The notes beneath the pieces are model-generated. The model had not been told where the DNA came from. It searched no databases and was given only the letters and a program-made list of their open reading frames with translations. Positions 25,471 through 33,855 of a stretch of DNA of 64,000 nucleotides are shown here, in pieces (within the stretch, counting starts at the first letter, position 1; every line of letters begins with the position of its first letter). Location of the stretch: positions 3,472,001-3,536,000 of the forward strand of contig NZ_CP107819.1 in assembly GCF_036346295.1 (NCBI RefSeq), written 5' to 3'. The translations under genes and the position numbers were made by a program. The DNA is from Streptomyces sp. NBC_00536 (GTDB lineage Bacteria; Actinomycetota; Actinomycetes; Streptomycetales; Streptomycetaceae).

Positions 25471-26979
25471 TCAGCTGCCTCCCAGCCGGAAGCGGAAGAA
25501 GGAGGCCGCGGTGCGGGCCAGGATCCACAGGTCCTGCCAGAGCGACCAGGTGTCGATGTAGTGGTTGTCGAAGCGGGCCCGGTCCTCGATGGAGGTGTCG
25601 CCGCGCAGGCCGTTGATCTGGGCCAGCCCGGTGATGCCGACGGGCATCCGGTGGCGGGCCTCGTAGCCGGGGTGGATGCTGGCGAACTTGGCGACGAAGA
25701 AGGGCCGTTCCGGCCGGGGTCCGACCAGGCTCATGTCACCGCGCACCACGTTCCACAGCTGGGGCAGTTCGTCGAGCGAGGACTTGCGCAGGAAGGAGCC
25801 GACGGGGCCCATCCGGTTGTCGTTGGCGACGGTCCAGCGGGTCGCGGACTCGTGTTCGTCGGCCGGGCGCAGAGTGCGGAACTTGAGCAGGGTGAAGGGG
25901 CGCCCGTACAGGCCCACGCGCTCCTGACGGAAGATCACCCCCGGTCCGTCGCTGAGCCGTACGGCGAGCGCGCACAGGCCCATGACGGGCGCGGCGGCGC
26001 AGAGCGCGAGGGCGGCGAGGGTGGAGTCGATGATCCGCTTCCCGTACCGCTCCAGCGCGCGGGCCGGGCGCGGCAGCAGCGGCTGTACGGAGTACCCCCA
26101 CAGGTGGTCGGCGGGCTGCGCCACCCGCATGCCGGTGACCTTCGCGGTTCCGGCGGGGTCGGCGAGCCAGAGGCGGCAGCCGTGGTCGTGGAAGAGCCGC
26201 ACCAGCGAGGCGGTGCGCTCGTCGGCCTCCGGCGGGCGGGTGAAGACCGCGTGGCGCACGGAGTTCTGGATGACCGCGCGCCGGATGTCCTCGTGGGTGG
26301 CGAGGAGGGGCAGCCCGGTCCCGGTGACGTCGTCGGCGCCCCCGGCGGTGTCGGCGAGGCCGACCGGGCGCAGCCCGTATTCGGGGCGCCCGTGCAGGGC
26401 TGCGGCCACCGCGCCCGCCCCGGCGCCGGGGCCGACGACCAGCGCGGAGCGGGGGGCGCGTACGGCCGTACGCCTGCGGAGCTGGTTGACGAGCCCGCGT
26501 CCGGCGCAGGCCAGCAGGAACTGCAGGCAGACGCAGGTGAGCAGGACTCCCCAGCCGAGGGCGCGCTGCGGGGCGGCGGCGGCCACGACGGCGGCGACCC
26601 CGCACCACAGCACCGCCGCCCGGCCCGCGAGCGTGGGCAGTTCGAGCAGCGCGGAGGGCGCGAGGCGCGGCCGGTAGAGCCCGGCCTGGGCGTGCAGCGC
26701 GGCCGCGAGCAGGGCGATCGGCGCGGCCGCCTGCCCGGGCAGGTCCAGTCCGGGCAGGGTGGTCGTGGTGAGTACGGCGGCCAGCGCGTCGACGGTCAGC
26801 AGCGGGCCGATCCCGTCGCGGCGGCGGACCCGCTGCGGGCGCAGGACGGGCCGGGCCTGTTCGGCCTTGGGGCCGCGCGGCGGGTGGATGGCGGCCGCGG
26901 AGCGCCGGACGGCGGTGGTGCCCGCGGGCCCCGTACCGCTCTGCCCGGTGGGCCGGGCGTGTGCGCTGTCCATCGTCAT
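25471..26979 (-). CDS. Polyprenyl-phosphate sugar-1-phosphate transferase (WbaP/exopolysaccharide initiating enzyme)
   Basis: 502 residues. The N-terminal half has a basic leader, four or five membrane helices and a CoA-binding-like Rossmann segment (SALVVGPGAGAGAVAAALHG). The C-terminal catalytic domain begins KRIIDSTLAALALCAAAPVM and contains FRQERVGLYGRPFTLLKFRT, LRKSSLDELPQLWNVVRGDM, SLVGPRPERPFF and GITGLAQINGLRG, all hallmarks of bacterial sugar transferases. It would start the repeat unit by moving hexose-1-phosphate onto undecaprenyl phosphate. The ATG at 26977-26979 overlaps the preceding GT4 stop (ATGA); a far longer opening upstream is in another gene's territory. Confidence 0.92.
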   Translation of the reverse strand: MTMDSAHARPTGQSGTGPAGTTAVRRSAAAIHPPRGPKAEQARPVLRPQRVRRRDGIGPLLTVDALAAVLTTTTLPGLDLPGQAAAPIALLAAALHAQAGLYRPRLAPSALLELPTLAGRAAVLWCGVAAVVAAAAPQRALGWGVLLTCVCLQFLLACAGRGLVNQLRRRTAVRAPRSALVVGPGAGAGAVAAALHGRPEYGLRPVGLADTAGGADDVTGTGLPLLATHEDIRRAVIQNSVRHAVFTRPPEADERTASLVRLFHDHGCRLWLADPAGTAKVTGMRVAQPADHLWGYSVQPLLPRPARALERYGKRIIDSTLAALALCAAAPVMGLCALAVRLSDGPGVIFRQERVGLYGRPFTLLKFRTLRPADEHESATRWTVANDNRMGPVGSFLRKSSLDELPQLWNVVRGDMSLVGPRPERPFFVAKFASIHPGYEARHRMPVGITGLAQINGLRGDTSIEDRARFDNHYIDTWSLWQDLWILARTAASFFRFRLGGS

Positions 26980-28190
26980 CGGCTGATGCGCTCCTGGTTC
27001 AAGGGCCGGGGCCTGCCCAGCAGTTCGTGGTACAGACCGGTGACCGCGTCCGTGGTCCGCCGCACGTCGAACTCGGTCCGCGCGTGCTGCTGCGCCCGCT
27101 CGCCCAGCTCGGCGAGCAGCCGCGGTTCGGCCAGCAGCCGGCCGAGCGCTTTGGCCAAGGCCGTCGGGTCCTCCGGCGGCACCAGGCACACGGCGCCCTG
27201 GCCTGGCGGCAGGCTCTCCCGGGCGCCGCTCACGTCGGAGACCAGGACCGGGCGGCCACAGGCCATGGCTTCGAGCGGGGCGAGCGCCATCCCTTCCCAC
27301 CGCGACGGAAGTACAACGAGATCGGCGGCCCGAAGCCACGGTCGGATGTCCGCGGCGGCTCCGGCGAAGTGCACCCGGGGCGGCGCCGTCCGGCGCAGCC
27401 GTTCGGTGTCGGGGCCGTCGCCGACCAGGACCAGCCGGGCGTCCGGGACGTTGCCGAGCAGCTCCGGCCAGGCGCGCAGCAGCACGTCCTGGCCCTTCTG
27501 CTGGCAGATCCTGCCGACGCAGACGGCGAGCGGCCCGCCGTCCGCGAACCCGGCGGGCAGCGGCAGTGCGGCCCGGGCGGCCGCCTTGTCGTCGACCTGG
27601 GAGGCCTCGTCTGCGCCGCCGCGGCCGCCGGGGCGGAAGTGGCCGAGGTCGACCCCGTTGCGGATCACCGACCAGGCGGCGGTGATGCCCGCCGACTCGC
27701 CCGCGCGCCGTTCGGCCTCGCTGACGCAGAGCACCCGGTCGGCCCAGCGGGCACCGAAGCGCTCCCAGCGCAGGGCGAGCGCGCCGGTGGCTCCGGCGGC
27801 CGCGTCGAAGGACCAGGCGTGCGGCTGGAAGACGGTGGGCAGCGCCCCGCGCACGGCGAGCCGCCCGGCCAGGCCCGCCTTGGCGCTGTGCGCGTGCAGC
27901 AGGTCTGGGCGGACGCGGCGGACGAGCCGGGCCGCGCCGCTCACCTCGGCGGCGAGCCCGGGCCCGGGGGCCCGGCCGGCCCGCCAGGTGAACACCTGGG
28001 CCCCGGCGTCCCGGGCGCCGTCGGCGAGCTGTCCGCCGCGCGGGCAGCCGACGACGACGCGCAGGCCCGCGGCGCTCTGGGCACGGACGAGATCGATGAC
28101 GACCCGGGCGACACCGCCCTCCACTGGCTGGACGAGATGGAAGACGGTCACATGTTCTGACACATGCTCCGGCACTGGTTCTGACGGCAC
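26976..28190 (-). CDS. Glycosyltransferase family 4 (first gene of the polysaccharide operon)
   Basis: 404 residues. The N-terminal acceptor domain has FHLVQPVEGGVARVVIDLV and LLHAHSAKAGLAGRLA. The C-terminal donor domain has AVCVGRICQQKGQDVLLRAW, LVLVGDGPDTERL and the EX7E motif in LPSRWEGMALAPLEAMACG. It probably transfers the second sugar onto the lipid carrier. It is the promoter-proximal gene of the eight-gene set; only 19 bp separate it from the DUF3344 gene upstream, which may therefore be part of the same transcript. Confidence 0.87.
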   Translation of the reverse strand: MPSEPVPEHVSEHVTVFHLVQPVEGGVARVVIDLVRAQSAAGLRVVVGCPRGGQLADGARDAGAQVFTWRAGRAPGPGLAAEVSGAARLVRRVRPDLLHAHSAKAGLAGRLAVRGALPTVFQPHAWSFDAAAGATGALALRWERFGARWADRVLCVSEAERRAGESAGITAAWSVIRNGVDLGHFRPGGRGGADEASQVDDKAAARAALPLPAGFADGGPLAVCVGRICQQKGQDVLLRAWPELLGNVPDARLVLVGDGPDTERLRRTAPPRVHFAGAAADIRPWLRAADLVVLPSRWEGMALAPLEAMACGRPVLVSDVSGARESLPPGQGAVCLVPPEDPTALAKALGRLLAEPRLLAELGERAQQHARTEFDVRRTTDAVTGLYHELLGRPRPLNQERISR

Positions 28191-28209
28191 GTGGAGCGGT
28201 CTCCTGCGA

Positions 28210-29325
28210 TCAGCGGCGCGCGTCTGTCTGAACGAAGAGCACGCCGAGGAAATGACCCTGGTTTTCGCCCGTGAGCCTGAACGTCAGGTTGCGGGCACCA
28301 CCGGACAGGGCGGGACTCAGGTCGAACACGTCCGCGTCATATCCGAGATTATTCATATTTTCAGGCTGTCGTACCGAAGCGGAATGCCCGAAATCCGTGA
28401 TGGTCGAATTCATCACGTCATTGAACGGGTTTTCGCCGTCGCTCAGATTCAACCGCCGACCGCTGTCGGCGGTCACGGTGAGCGAGTCCCCGAGGACCCC
28501 GCGGTCCCCGTCGTAACCGACGAGCCCTACCCGGCCCGTCGCCTCGGCGGGCGCGTCCAGACCGGACACCTCCACCGTCTCGGCGGCCAGCTGACCGGCC
28601 CCGGCCCGCAGTTCCTCGAAGCCGTCCCACACCGCGACCCGGCGCACCGGCTCCTGCGGCTGTTCGTAGGCCGCCACCAGCGTCCAGCCGCCCCACGCGC
28701 CCACCGGCGAGTTCCCCATGGCGATGTTGATCTGGGCCACCGTCCACATCCCGGTGCCCCCCTTGCGGACCATCGGGGTGACGTCGGCGGACGCCTGATA
28801 GGCATCGCTGCCCGCGTCGGAACGGTGCCCGATCACGGTGTCGGCCAGCACTTCCTTGTACGCGCCGCCCGGTTCGGCGACGAGCACCCGGCCGCTGTCC
28901 TCCGGCGGCTTCTGCTCCCCGACGCGCAGGTTCCCGCCCCAGTACAGGCGGGCGTAGGCGACCTTCGCGCCCTTCGGGATCTTCAGCTCGGCGCGGGTGG
29001 AGTTGTAGGTGTCGGGGTCCTTGTCGACGTCGCTGTAGAACATGTCGAAGTCGTTGTTCACCCCGGCGGCGCCGCGCTTGACGTCCTCGCACGGCTCGGC
29101 CTGCGGGGACTCCTCCTTGCGGCAGCTGATGCCCGCGTTGGACGCCCGTACGAGCCCACCGTGCAGCTCGGCCTGATAACGCTGGGTGAAGGGGATACGG
29201 GCCTTTTCGCGGGCCGCCGGAGCCTTCGGGGGCGGACCCGCGGCGTCCGCCGCAGAAACGTTCACCGAAAGTGCGAGGCAGGACAGCAGGGCGAGCGAAC
29301 CGAGGATTCTGCGGGAGGAACCCAT
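28210..29325 (-). CDS. Secreted DUF3344 protein
   Basis: 371 residues. A signal peptide (RRILGSLALLSCLALSVNVS) is cleaved near residue 25. The mature part shows features of the DUF3344 family: AKVAYARLYWGGNL, SADVTPMVRKGGTGMWTVAQ, AWGGWTLVAAYEQPQEPVRR and a beta-rich C-terminus ending GENQGHFLGVLFVQTD. This suggests an all-beta extracellular domain. Function unknown. It sits between the polysaccharide operon and the chaplin/rodlin island, divergent from the first chaplin, so it may belong to the cell surface. The ATG at 29323-29325 has GGAG 8 nt upstream. Confidence 0.8.
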   Translation of the reverse strand: MGSSRRILGSLALLSCLALSVNVSAADAAGPPPKAPAAREKARIPFTQRYQAELHGGLVRASNAGISCRKEESPQAEPCEDVKRGAAGVNNDFDMFYSDVDKDPDTYNSTRAELKIPKGAKVAYARLYWGGNLRVGEQKPPEDSGRVLVAEPGGAYKEVLADTVIGHRSDAGSDAYQASADVTPMVRKGGTGMWTVAQINIAMGNSPVGAWGGWTLVAAYEQPQEPVRRVAVWDGFEELRAGAGQLAAETVEVSGLDAPAEATGRVGLVGYDGDRGVLGDSLTVTADSGRRLNLSDGENPFNDVMNSTITDFGHSASVRQPENMNNLGYDADVFDLSPALSGGARNLTFRLTGENQGHFLGVLFVQTDARR

Positions 29326-29500
29326 GACCCTGTCTCCATTTTCGATCAAGGGGACAAAACAGGAGTGAACTTTGTCAGAAATCAAGCTGGAAATCACGCC
29401 GGACTCGCGCGTACGGCCTTTTGGGCGATACCACGCACCCTTGCGGATGGCACGTCGTTATGGAGGTGCACCATTGTTCGAACCGAAAGGGATAACGGAG

Positions 29501-29755
29501 ATGAAGAAGAGGCTGATGCGCGGCACCACGCTGGCCGTCGCGGGCGCTGCGATGCTGATGGGCGGCGCGGGCCTCGCCTCCGCGCACGGTGGCGACGGCG
29601 CCTCCGCGCAGGGCGTGACCAAGGACTCCCCCGGTGTCCTCAGCGGCAACCTGCTCCAGGTCCCGGTCGACGTTCCGGTGAACGTGTGTGGCAACACCGT
29701 CAACGTGATCGCCCTGCTCAACCCGGCGTTCGGCAGCAAGTGTGTGAACGCCTGA
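29501..29755 (+). CDS. Short chaplin (chaplin 1)
   Basis: 84 residues: a signal peptide (RLMRGTTLAVAGAAMLMGGA, cleavage near Ala28) and one ~40-residue chaplin domain (SPGVLSGNLLQVPVDVPVNV, then NVIALLNPAFG). Two Cys bracket the core as in most short chaplins. Secreted chaplins assemble into amyloid fibrils that make aerial hyphae and spores hydrophobic. The start follows GGATAACGGAG. It is divergent from the DUF3344 gene and followed by a rodlin gene. The exact letter (ChpD-H) cannot be assigned here. Confidence 0.93.
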   Translation: MKKRLMRGTTLAVAGAAMLMGGAGLASAHGGDGASAQGVTKDSPGVLSGNLLQVPVDVPVNVCGNTVNVIALLNPAFGSKCVNA

Positions 29756-29873
29756 CCGTCAACCGTGCCGCCCGAAACGTCGGCATCCGAGTGAAGCCAC
29801 GCAACCCCCACCGGGGCGGGGCCGTTGTTCCGGGTGCTCCTGTACCGGGCAATCCTGCAGAAAAGGGACGATT

Positions 29874-30284
29874 GTGATCAAGAAGATGATGGCCACCGCG
29901 GCTGTTGCCGCCTCCGTCGTGGGCATGGGCGCGGCCATGGCCCCGCAGGCGATGGCTATCGGGAACGACAACGGCGTCAACACCGCCAACGGCAACAACG
30001 CCGCGCAGATCTACGGCAACCAGGCCACCTACGGGAACATGAGCCCGCAGATGGCGCTGGTCCAGGGCTCCCTGAACAAGCCCTGCATCGCCCTGCCGGC
30101 CAAGGCCAATGTGCAGTCGGTGCTGGCGCTGATCAACGTCGGCGTCCAGGACATCCCCGTCCTGTCCAACCCGATGAACCAGCAGTGCACCGAGAACTCC
30201 ACCCAGGCCAAGGGCGACGAGCCGCTGTCGCACATCCTGGACAACATCCCGGTCCTCTCGGGCAACGCCTCCAGCGGCAGCTGA
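29874..30284 (+). CDS. Rodlin (first copy)
   Basis: 136 residues with a signal peptide (IKKMMATAAVAASVVGMGAA) cleaved after residue 28. The mature protein has the rodlin pattern IGNDNGVNTANGNNAAQIYG, GNMSPQMALVQGSLNKPCI and NPMNQQCTENSTQAKGDE. Rodlins organise chaplin fibrils into the paired rodlets on aerial hyphae. The start is a GTG with AAAAGGGA upstream. It lies between two chaplin genes, and a strong hairpin follows. It is close to the second rodlin at 33.9 kb (their C-terminal halves are nearly identical), indicating duplication. Confidence 0.93.
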   Translation: MIKKMMATAAVAASVVGMGAAMAPQAMAIGNDNGVNTANGNNAAQIYGNQATYGNMSPQMALVQGSLNKPCIALPAKANVQSVLALINVGVQDIPVLSNPMNQQCTENSTQAKGDEPLSHILDNIPVLSGNASSGS

Positions 30285-30297
30285 TCGCGGGACACAC

Positions 30298-30338
30298 AGG
30301 CGGGGCCGCCGCACCTTCGGGTCGCGGCGGCCCCGCCT
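30298..30338 (+). terminator. Rodlin terminator
   Basis: AGGCGGGGCCGCCGC (30298-30312) and GCGGCGGCCCCGCCT (30324-30338) form a perfect 15-bp stem with an 11-nt loop, just after the rodlin stop. Confidence 0.8.
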
Positions 30339-30530
30339 TGTGTCCGCTCCGCGCGGCGGGAATGCCCGGGTATATCCCACCGCATTCCCGCGGCCGGGGC
30401 ATCGGAGTGAATTCGATCCAGGCCGCACGAGACGCTCCGACTTTCGCGGTCCGTGCGGTTTCTTTTCCCCGGACCACTCGTTGTTATTCATGCAGTGGAT
30501 ACGCCTCTGCGGGAAAGGATCGAAATTCTC

Positions 30531-30764
30531 ATGACGTACAAGAAGGCAGTTGTGCTGGCCGCCGGCGTTCTGATGGCCGTTGGTGCCGCCGCCCCCGCCA
30601 TGGCTGACGCCGACGCCCACGGTGCGGCCGTCGGCTCCCCCGGCGTCCTGTCCGGCAACCTCCTCCAGGTGCCGGTGCACATCCCGGTCAACGTCTGCGG
30701 CAACACGGTCAACGTGATCGCCCTGCTCAACCCGGCGTTCGGCACCGTCTGCATCAACAACTGA
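30531..30764 (+). CDS. Short chaplin (chaplin 2)
   Basis: 77 residues: signal peptide (YKKAVVLAAGVLMAVGAAAP) and a single chaplin domain (GSPGVLSGNLLQVPVHIPVN with VNVCGN, NPAFGTVCIN). Its domain is nearly identical to those of chaplins 1 and 3. The two Cys residues that form the disulfide in the fibril are present. GGGAAAGGA upstream gives a ribosome-binding site. Strong hairpins on both sides isolate it as a single-gene unit. Confidence 0.93.
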   Translation: MTYKKAVVLAAGVLMAVGAAAPAMADADAHGAAVGSPGVLSGNLLQVPVHIPVNVCGNTVNVIALLNPAFGTVCINN

Positions 30765-30800
30765 CGAAGCGCTTGAGCCCGCAAGGGCAGACCTCCTCGG

Positions 30801-30840
30801 GGTGGCCTCGGAGTGCACGGCGGTGCACTCCGAGGCCACC
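30801..30840 (+). terminator. Chaplin 2 terminator
   Basis: GGTGGCCTCGGAGTGCAC (30801-30818) and GTGCACTCCGAGGCCACC (30823-30840) make a perfect 18-bp stem with a 4-nt loop between chaplin 2 and the long chaplin. Confidence 0.85.
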
Positions 30841-30885
30841 TCCGATTCAGCACCGGCGGCCCCGCCGGTAGACAGGGAAGGACCC

Positions 30886-32142
30886 ATGCGACAGGTACTG
30901 AGCCGGAAGGTACTGGGCAAGGGAGTGCTCACGGCCGCGGCGGCGTCGAGCCTGCTGTCGATCGCGACCGGTGCGGCCTACGCGCACACCGGAGCGAGCG
31001 CCGAGGCCGCGCACTCACCGGGCGTGCTCGCCGGGAACAGCGTCTCGGTACCGATCACGTTCTCGCCGAACGTCTGCGGCAACAGCGTGGACGCCGGGGC
31101 CGGTCTCAACCCGGCCATGGGCGGCACCTGCGTGACCACCGACGGCGGTGGGGGCGCGTACGGCGACCACGCCGACTACGAGCGCTACCTGAGCCGGGAG
31201 AACGCCGAGGCGTTCCAGCGCTACCTCGACGACCAGCGCGACGAGCACGACCAGCGCCAGGGCGAGCGGGAACCCGAGCGCGCGCCCGAGCGGCACGACG
31301 AGCGCGCGGGCAGCGGCAGGCACCGGATGCCCGAGCAGCGCGACCGCGGCCACGGGCAGGAACGCGGTCAGGAGCACGGCCAGGAAGCCGGGCAGGACCG
31401 CCACGAGGGCGCCCACCAGGGCGGCAACGGCGGCGGCGACGAGGACTGCGACGAGCACCCGCGGGCCACCCCGGCCCCGGCGGCCCACCACGCGCCCCCC
31501 GCGCCGAAGCCCGCGCACGCCAAGCCGAAGCCCGCCCCCGCGCACCACGCGGCGCCCCCGGCCCACCACGCGGCCCCCGCGCCGAAGCCGAAGCCCGCTC
31601 CGGCGCCCGCCGAAGCCCCCGAGCCCCGGCCGCAGCACCACGGCAGCGAGTTCGTCGAGCACCCGGCGGCTCCCGCCCCGGCACCGGCCCCTGCTCCGCA
31701 GGCCGCTCCCGCGCCCGCACCGCAGGCCGCCCCCGCCGCGCCCGCCCCGGCTCCGGCACCCGCCCCGATGCCCGCTCCGGCGCCCGTGACCGCGCCCGCC
31801 CCGGCGCCCGCCGCGGCTCCGGCCCCGCTGCCGGCGCCCGTACCCGCGCCCGTACCGGAGGCCGTACGTCCGGCGGCGCCCGCGGCCGACCAGCCCCCGG
31901 CCGCTCCGGCGGGCGACACCCCGATCCACCTGCCCCCGGCACCGGCCCCCGCGCCGGTCCGCGAGGCGCCCCCGGTCACGCTCCCGGCCCCGGCGCCGCA
32001 GACCCCGGCCCGCGCCCCGATGGCCGGACGGCCGATGCTGGCCGAGACGGGATCCGCGGGGCAGCCCGCGGCCGCCGCGGCCCTCGCCGCGGCCCTGCTG
32101 CTCGGCGGTTCGATCCTGTACCGGAGGTCCCGCGTCTCCTGA
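30886..32142 (+). CDS. Long, cell-wall-anchored chaplin with a single chaplin domain
   Basis: 418 residues. Signal peptide (residues ~10-33), one chaplin domain (44-84; SPGVLAGNSVSVPITFSPNV, Cys64 and Cys82), then a charged Glu/Arg/His-rich segment (95-200) and a long Ala/Pro/Lys/His stalk (200-380). The C-terminus has the sortase E signal LAETG (385-389), a hydrophobic helix and a basic end (YRRSRVS). Classical long chaplins (ChpA-C) carry two chaplin domains before the anchor; here the second domain is missing and the stalk is unusually long. It should be covalently attached to peptidoglycan to anchor the chaplin coat. The ATG has AGGGAAGGA upstream. Confidence 0.87.
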   Translation: MRQVLSRKVLGKGVLTAAAASSLLSIATGAAYAHTGASAEAAHSPGVLAGNSVSVPITFSPNVCGNSVDAGAGLNPAMGGTCVTTDGGGGAYGDHADYERYLSRENAEAFQRYLDDQRDEHDQRQGEREPERAPERHDERAGSGRHRMPEQRDRGHGQERGQEHGQEAGQDRHEGAHQGGNGGGDEDCDEHPRATPAPAAHHAPPAPKPAHAKPKPAPAHHAAPPAHHAAPAPKPKPAPAPAEAPEPRPQHHGSEFVEHPAAPAPAPAPAPQAAPAPAPQAAPAAPAPAPAPAPMPAPAPVTAPAPAPAAAPAPLPAPVPAPVPEAVRPAAPAADQPPAAPAGDTPIHLPPAPAPAPVREAPPVTLPAPAPQTPARAPMAGRPMLAETGSAGQPAAAAALAAALLLGGSILYRRSRVS

Positions 32143-32203
32143 CCCGGACCGGGCCGGCCGGGTCCGTAATACGGTCGGTAATCGGAAAAGATTCGCAAGC
32201 GGG

Positions 32204-32240
32204 ATCGGCCGGAGAATCCATGTCGGATTCTCCGGCCGAT
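32204..32240 (+). terminator. Long chaplin terminator
   Basis: ATCGGCCGGAGAATCC (32204-32219) pairs perfectly with GGATTCTCCGGCCGAT (32225-32240) over a 5-nt loop, 62 bp beyond the long-chaplin stop. Confidence 0.75.
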
Positions 32241-32331
32241 TCCGTTCGGCGACAGAGTTTCCGCAGCCCCAAGGAATCGTTAGCCAGGGCGAAAGTGACG
32301 CGACGGTCGTCACTGGAAAAGGATTTCGATA

Positions 32332-32676
32332 ATGAAGTACACGAAGGTCGCCGCTGTGCTCGCCGGCTCCGTCGCCGCCCTCGGCGCCGTGACCCCCGCC
32401 TTCGCGGCCGAGCCCGGAGCGCTGCCGCCCATGAGCCTGACGGGCGGGGTGACCGAGGTCCTCAACGCGGCCGCGCCCGTCTCCGCCTCGCTCCCGCAGA
32501 CCGTGAGCAACGGGCTGGCCGAGCAGGGCGACACGGTGGGCAAGGTGGTGGGCACCGCGCAGAAGGTGAACCAGCTGCGCAACGCTGGGCCGACCGAGGC
32601 ACTGGGCGCCGCCAACGCGGTCACCCAGCTGACCCCGATGCTGGGCGGCGTGAAGCTCAACAACGGCCACAACTGA
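32332..32676 (+). CDS. Small secreted protein of the chaplin/rodlin island
   Basis: 114 residues with a signal peptide (KYTKVAAVLAGSVAALGAVT, cleavage after AFA at about residue 25). The ~89-residue mature part (MSLTGGVTEVLNAAAPVSAS, VVGTAQKVNQLRNAGPTEAL) has no Cys and predicts as helical; no known domain is recognised. AAAAGGA sits before the ATG. It is transcribed with the chaplins and shares the dual terminator with the convergent chaplin 3. A role in the spore or hyphal surface is inferred from position only. Confidence 0.72.
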   Translation: MKYTKVAAVLAGSVAALGAVTPAFAAEPGALPPMSLTGGVTEVLNAAAPVSASLPQTVSNGLAEQGDTVGKVVGTAQKVNQLRNAGPTEALGAANAVTQLTPMLGGVKLNNGHN

Positions 32677-32698
32677 TCCCTCGCATCCCGCGCGAAAC

Positions 32699-32739
32699 GA
32701 CTGTGGGCGCCACCGGCGATGCCGGTGGCGCCCACAGTC
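32699..32739. terminator. Bidirectional terminator, 19-bp perfect stem
   Basis: GACTGTGGGCGCCACCGGC (32699-32717), loop GAT, and its exact complement (32721-32739). It serves the convergent small secreted gene and chaplin 3. Confidence 0.88.
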
Positions 32740-32756
32740 ACATGCGGTGGCTGACG

Positions 32757-32996
32757 TCAGTCGTTGACGCAGACCGAGCCGAAGGCCGGGTTCAGCAGAC
32801 CGATGACGTTCACGGAGTTACCGCAGACGTTGACCGGCACGTGGACCGGGACCTGGAGCAGGTTGCCCGACAGGACACCGGGGGAACCCACGGCCGCGCC
32901 CTCGGCCGATGCGTCGGCGGCGGCGGAACCGGCGGCACCGGCCGCAGCGAGACCAGCGGCGGCCACGACGAGAGCGGCCTTCTTGGCAGAGTTCAT
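32757..32996 (-). CDS. Short chaplin (chaplin 3)
   Basis: 79 residues: signal peptide (NSAKKAALVVAAAGLAAAGA) and one chaplin domain (GSPGVLSGNLLQVPVHVPVN, VNVCGNSVNVIGLLNPAFG, final VCVND). Both Cys residues are present. AGAAGGTG is upstream on its strand. It is the only chaplin in the island on the minus strand. Confidence 0.93.
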   Translation of the reverse strand: MNSAKKAALVVAAAGLAAAGAAGSAAADASAEGAAVGSPGVLSGNLLQVPVHVPVNVCGNSVNVIGLLNPAFGSVCVND

Positions 32997-33143
32997 GGGA
33001 ATTGCACCTTCTGTTCGATGTCCTGCCCCGAACCGGGGCTCACAACAAACGAAACGGCCCAGCTCCCCAGACGACACGGCTCCGAACGGAATCAGACCTG
33101 TTCAGAGCAATAGTCGTAACCGCGACACGGCCACCGGTCCCCC

Positions 33144-33587
33144 CTAGCGGATGGGGATGTCCGGAAGATCCGGAAGGTCCGGCACCAGCTTGTCGTCCGC
33201 CGCGGGCGGGACGGCCGGGATCGCCGGGGCCTTGGGGATCTCGGGCAGCTTGATCTCCGGGAGCTTGACCCCCGGGATCTCCGGCAGCTTGATGTCGGGC
33301 AGCTTGATCTCCGGGATCCCCGGGATCGCCGGCAGCTTGATGAGGTCCGTCAGGGACTTCAGCAGGTCCTGCAGCGTCTTGGTGAGCCCGCCCAGCAGGT
33401 CGTCGATGGGCCCGGCCGCCGCCACGCGCTCGTCGATCTGCTGCTGGACCGTGGCCACCCGTTCGGTGAGCGCGGCACCCTTCTCACCGTCGAGGGCGCT
33501 CGCCGGAGCCGCGGCGCCGAGCAGTATGACCGCGGTCAGGGCCGAGGGGACGAGGATGCGGATGCGGGACGCCTTGGTGCGGGACAT
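33144..33587 (-). CDS. Secreted protein with LPEI-type lysine/proline repeats
   Basis: 147 residues. Signal peptide (RIRILVPSALTAVILLGAAA, cleavage after ASA near residue 31), a helical segment (ERVATVQQQIDERVAAAGP), then from about residue 83 a repeat tract of IPxIKLPDIKLPEIPG units ending in DLPDLPDIP. The alternating Pro and branched residues suggest an extended, polyproline-like or beta-helical stalk. No domain is recognised. AAGGAA precedes the ATG. Its position between chaplin 3 and the second rodlin suggests a structural coat protein, but that is inference. Confidence 0.7.
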   Translation of the reverse strand: MSRTKASRIRILVPSALTAVILLGAAAPASALDGEKGAALTERVATVQQQIDERVAAAGPIDDLLGGLTKTLQDLLKSLTDLIKLPAIPGIPEIKLPDIKLPEIPGVKLPEIKLPEIPKAPAIPAVPPAADDKLVPDLPDLPDIPIR

Positions 33588-33855
33588 GGCGGTTCCTTCG
33601 GGTGAGCGGGCCAAATCGGACCAGGAAAGTCCGCTTCTCTCACCCACCGTGCTTATAGGCTCTACGGACCGCAACCGGATCATGAACCGCTGCGGGCTGC
33701 GTACGGGCTTCGCGCAGGCGTCCGGGGCGCTCTCACCCGGGGTGGGGAAAACCCGGCCCGGAACGGGCCGTTTGAGTGAAGCAGCGGAACCAACCCCATG
33801 ACCGGGCAGTTGATCAGGGCGCTCCACTAGCGGGCACTCGTGCGACAAAAGGAAC

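Noticed and set aside
25447..29877. 1476-codon plus-strand open frame opposite the polysaccharide genes
   Set aside because: Antisense of sugar transferase, GT4 and DUF3344 genes; no motifs, arginine/proline-rich.
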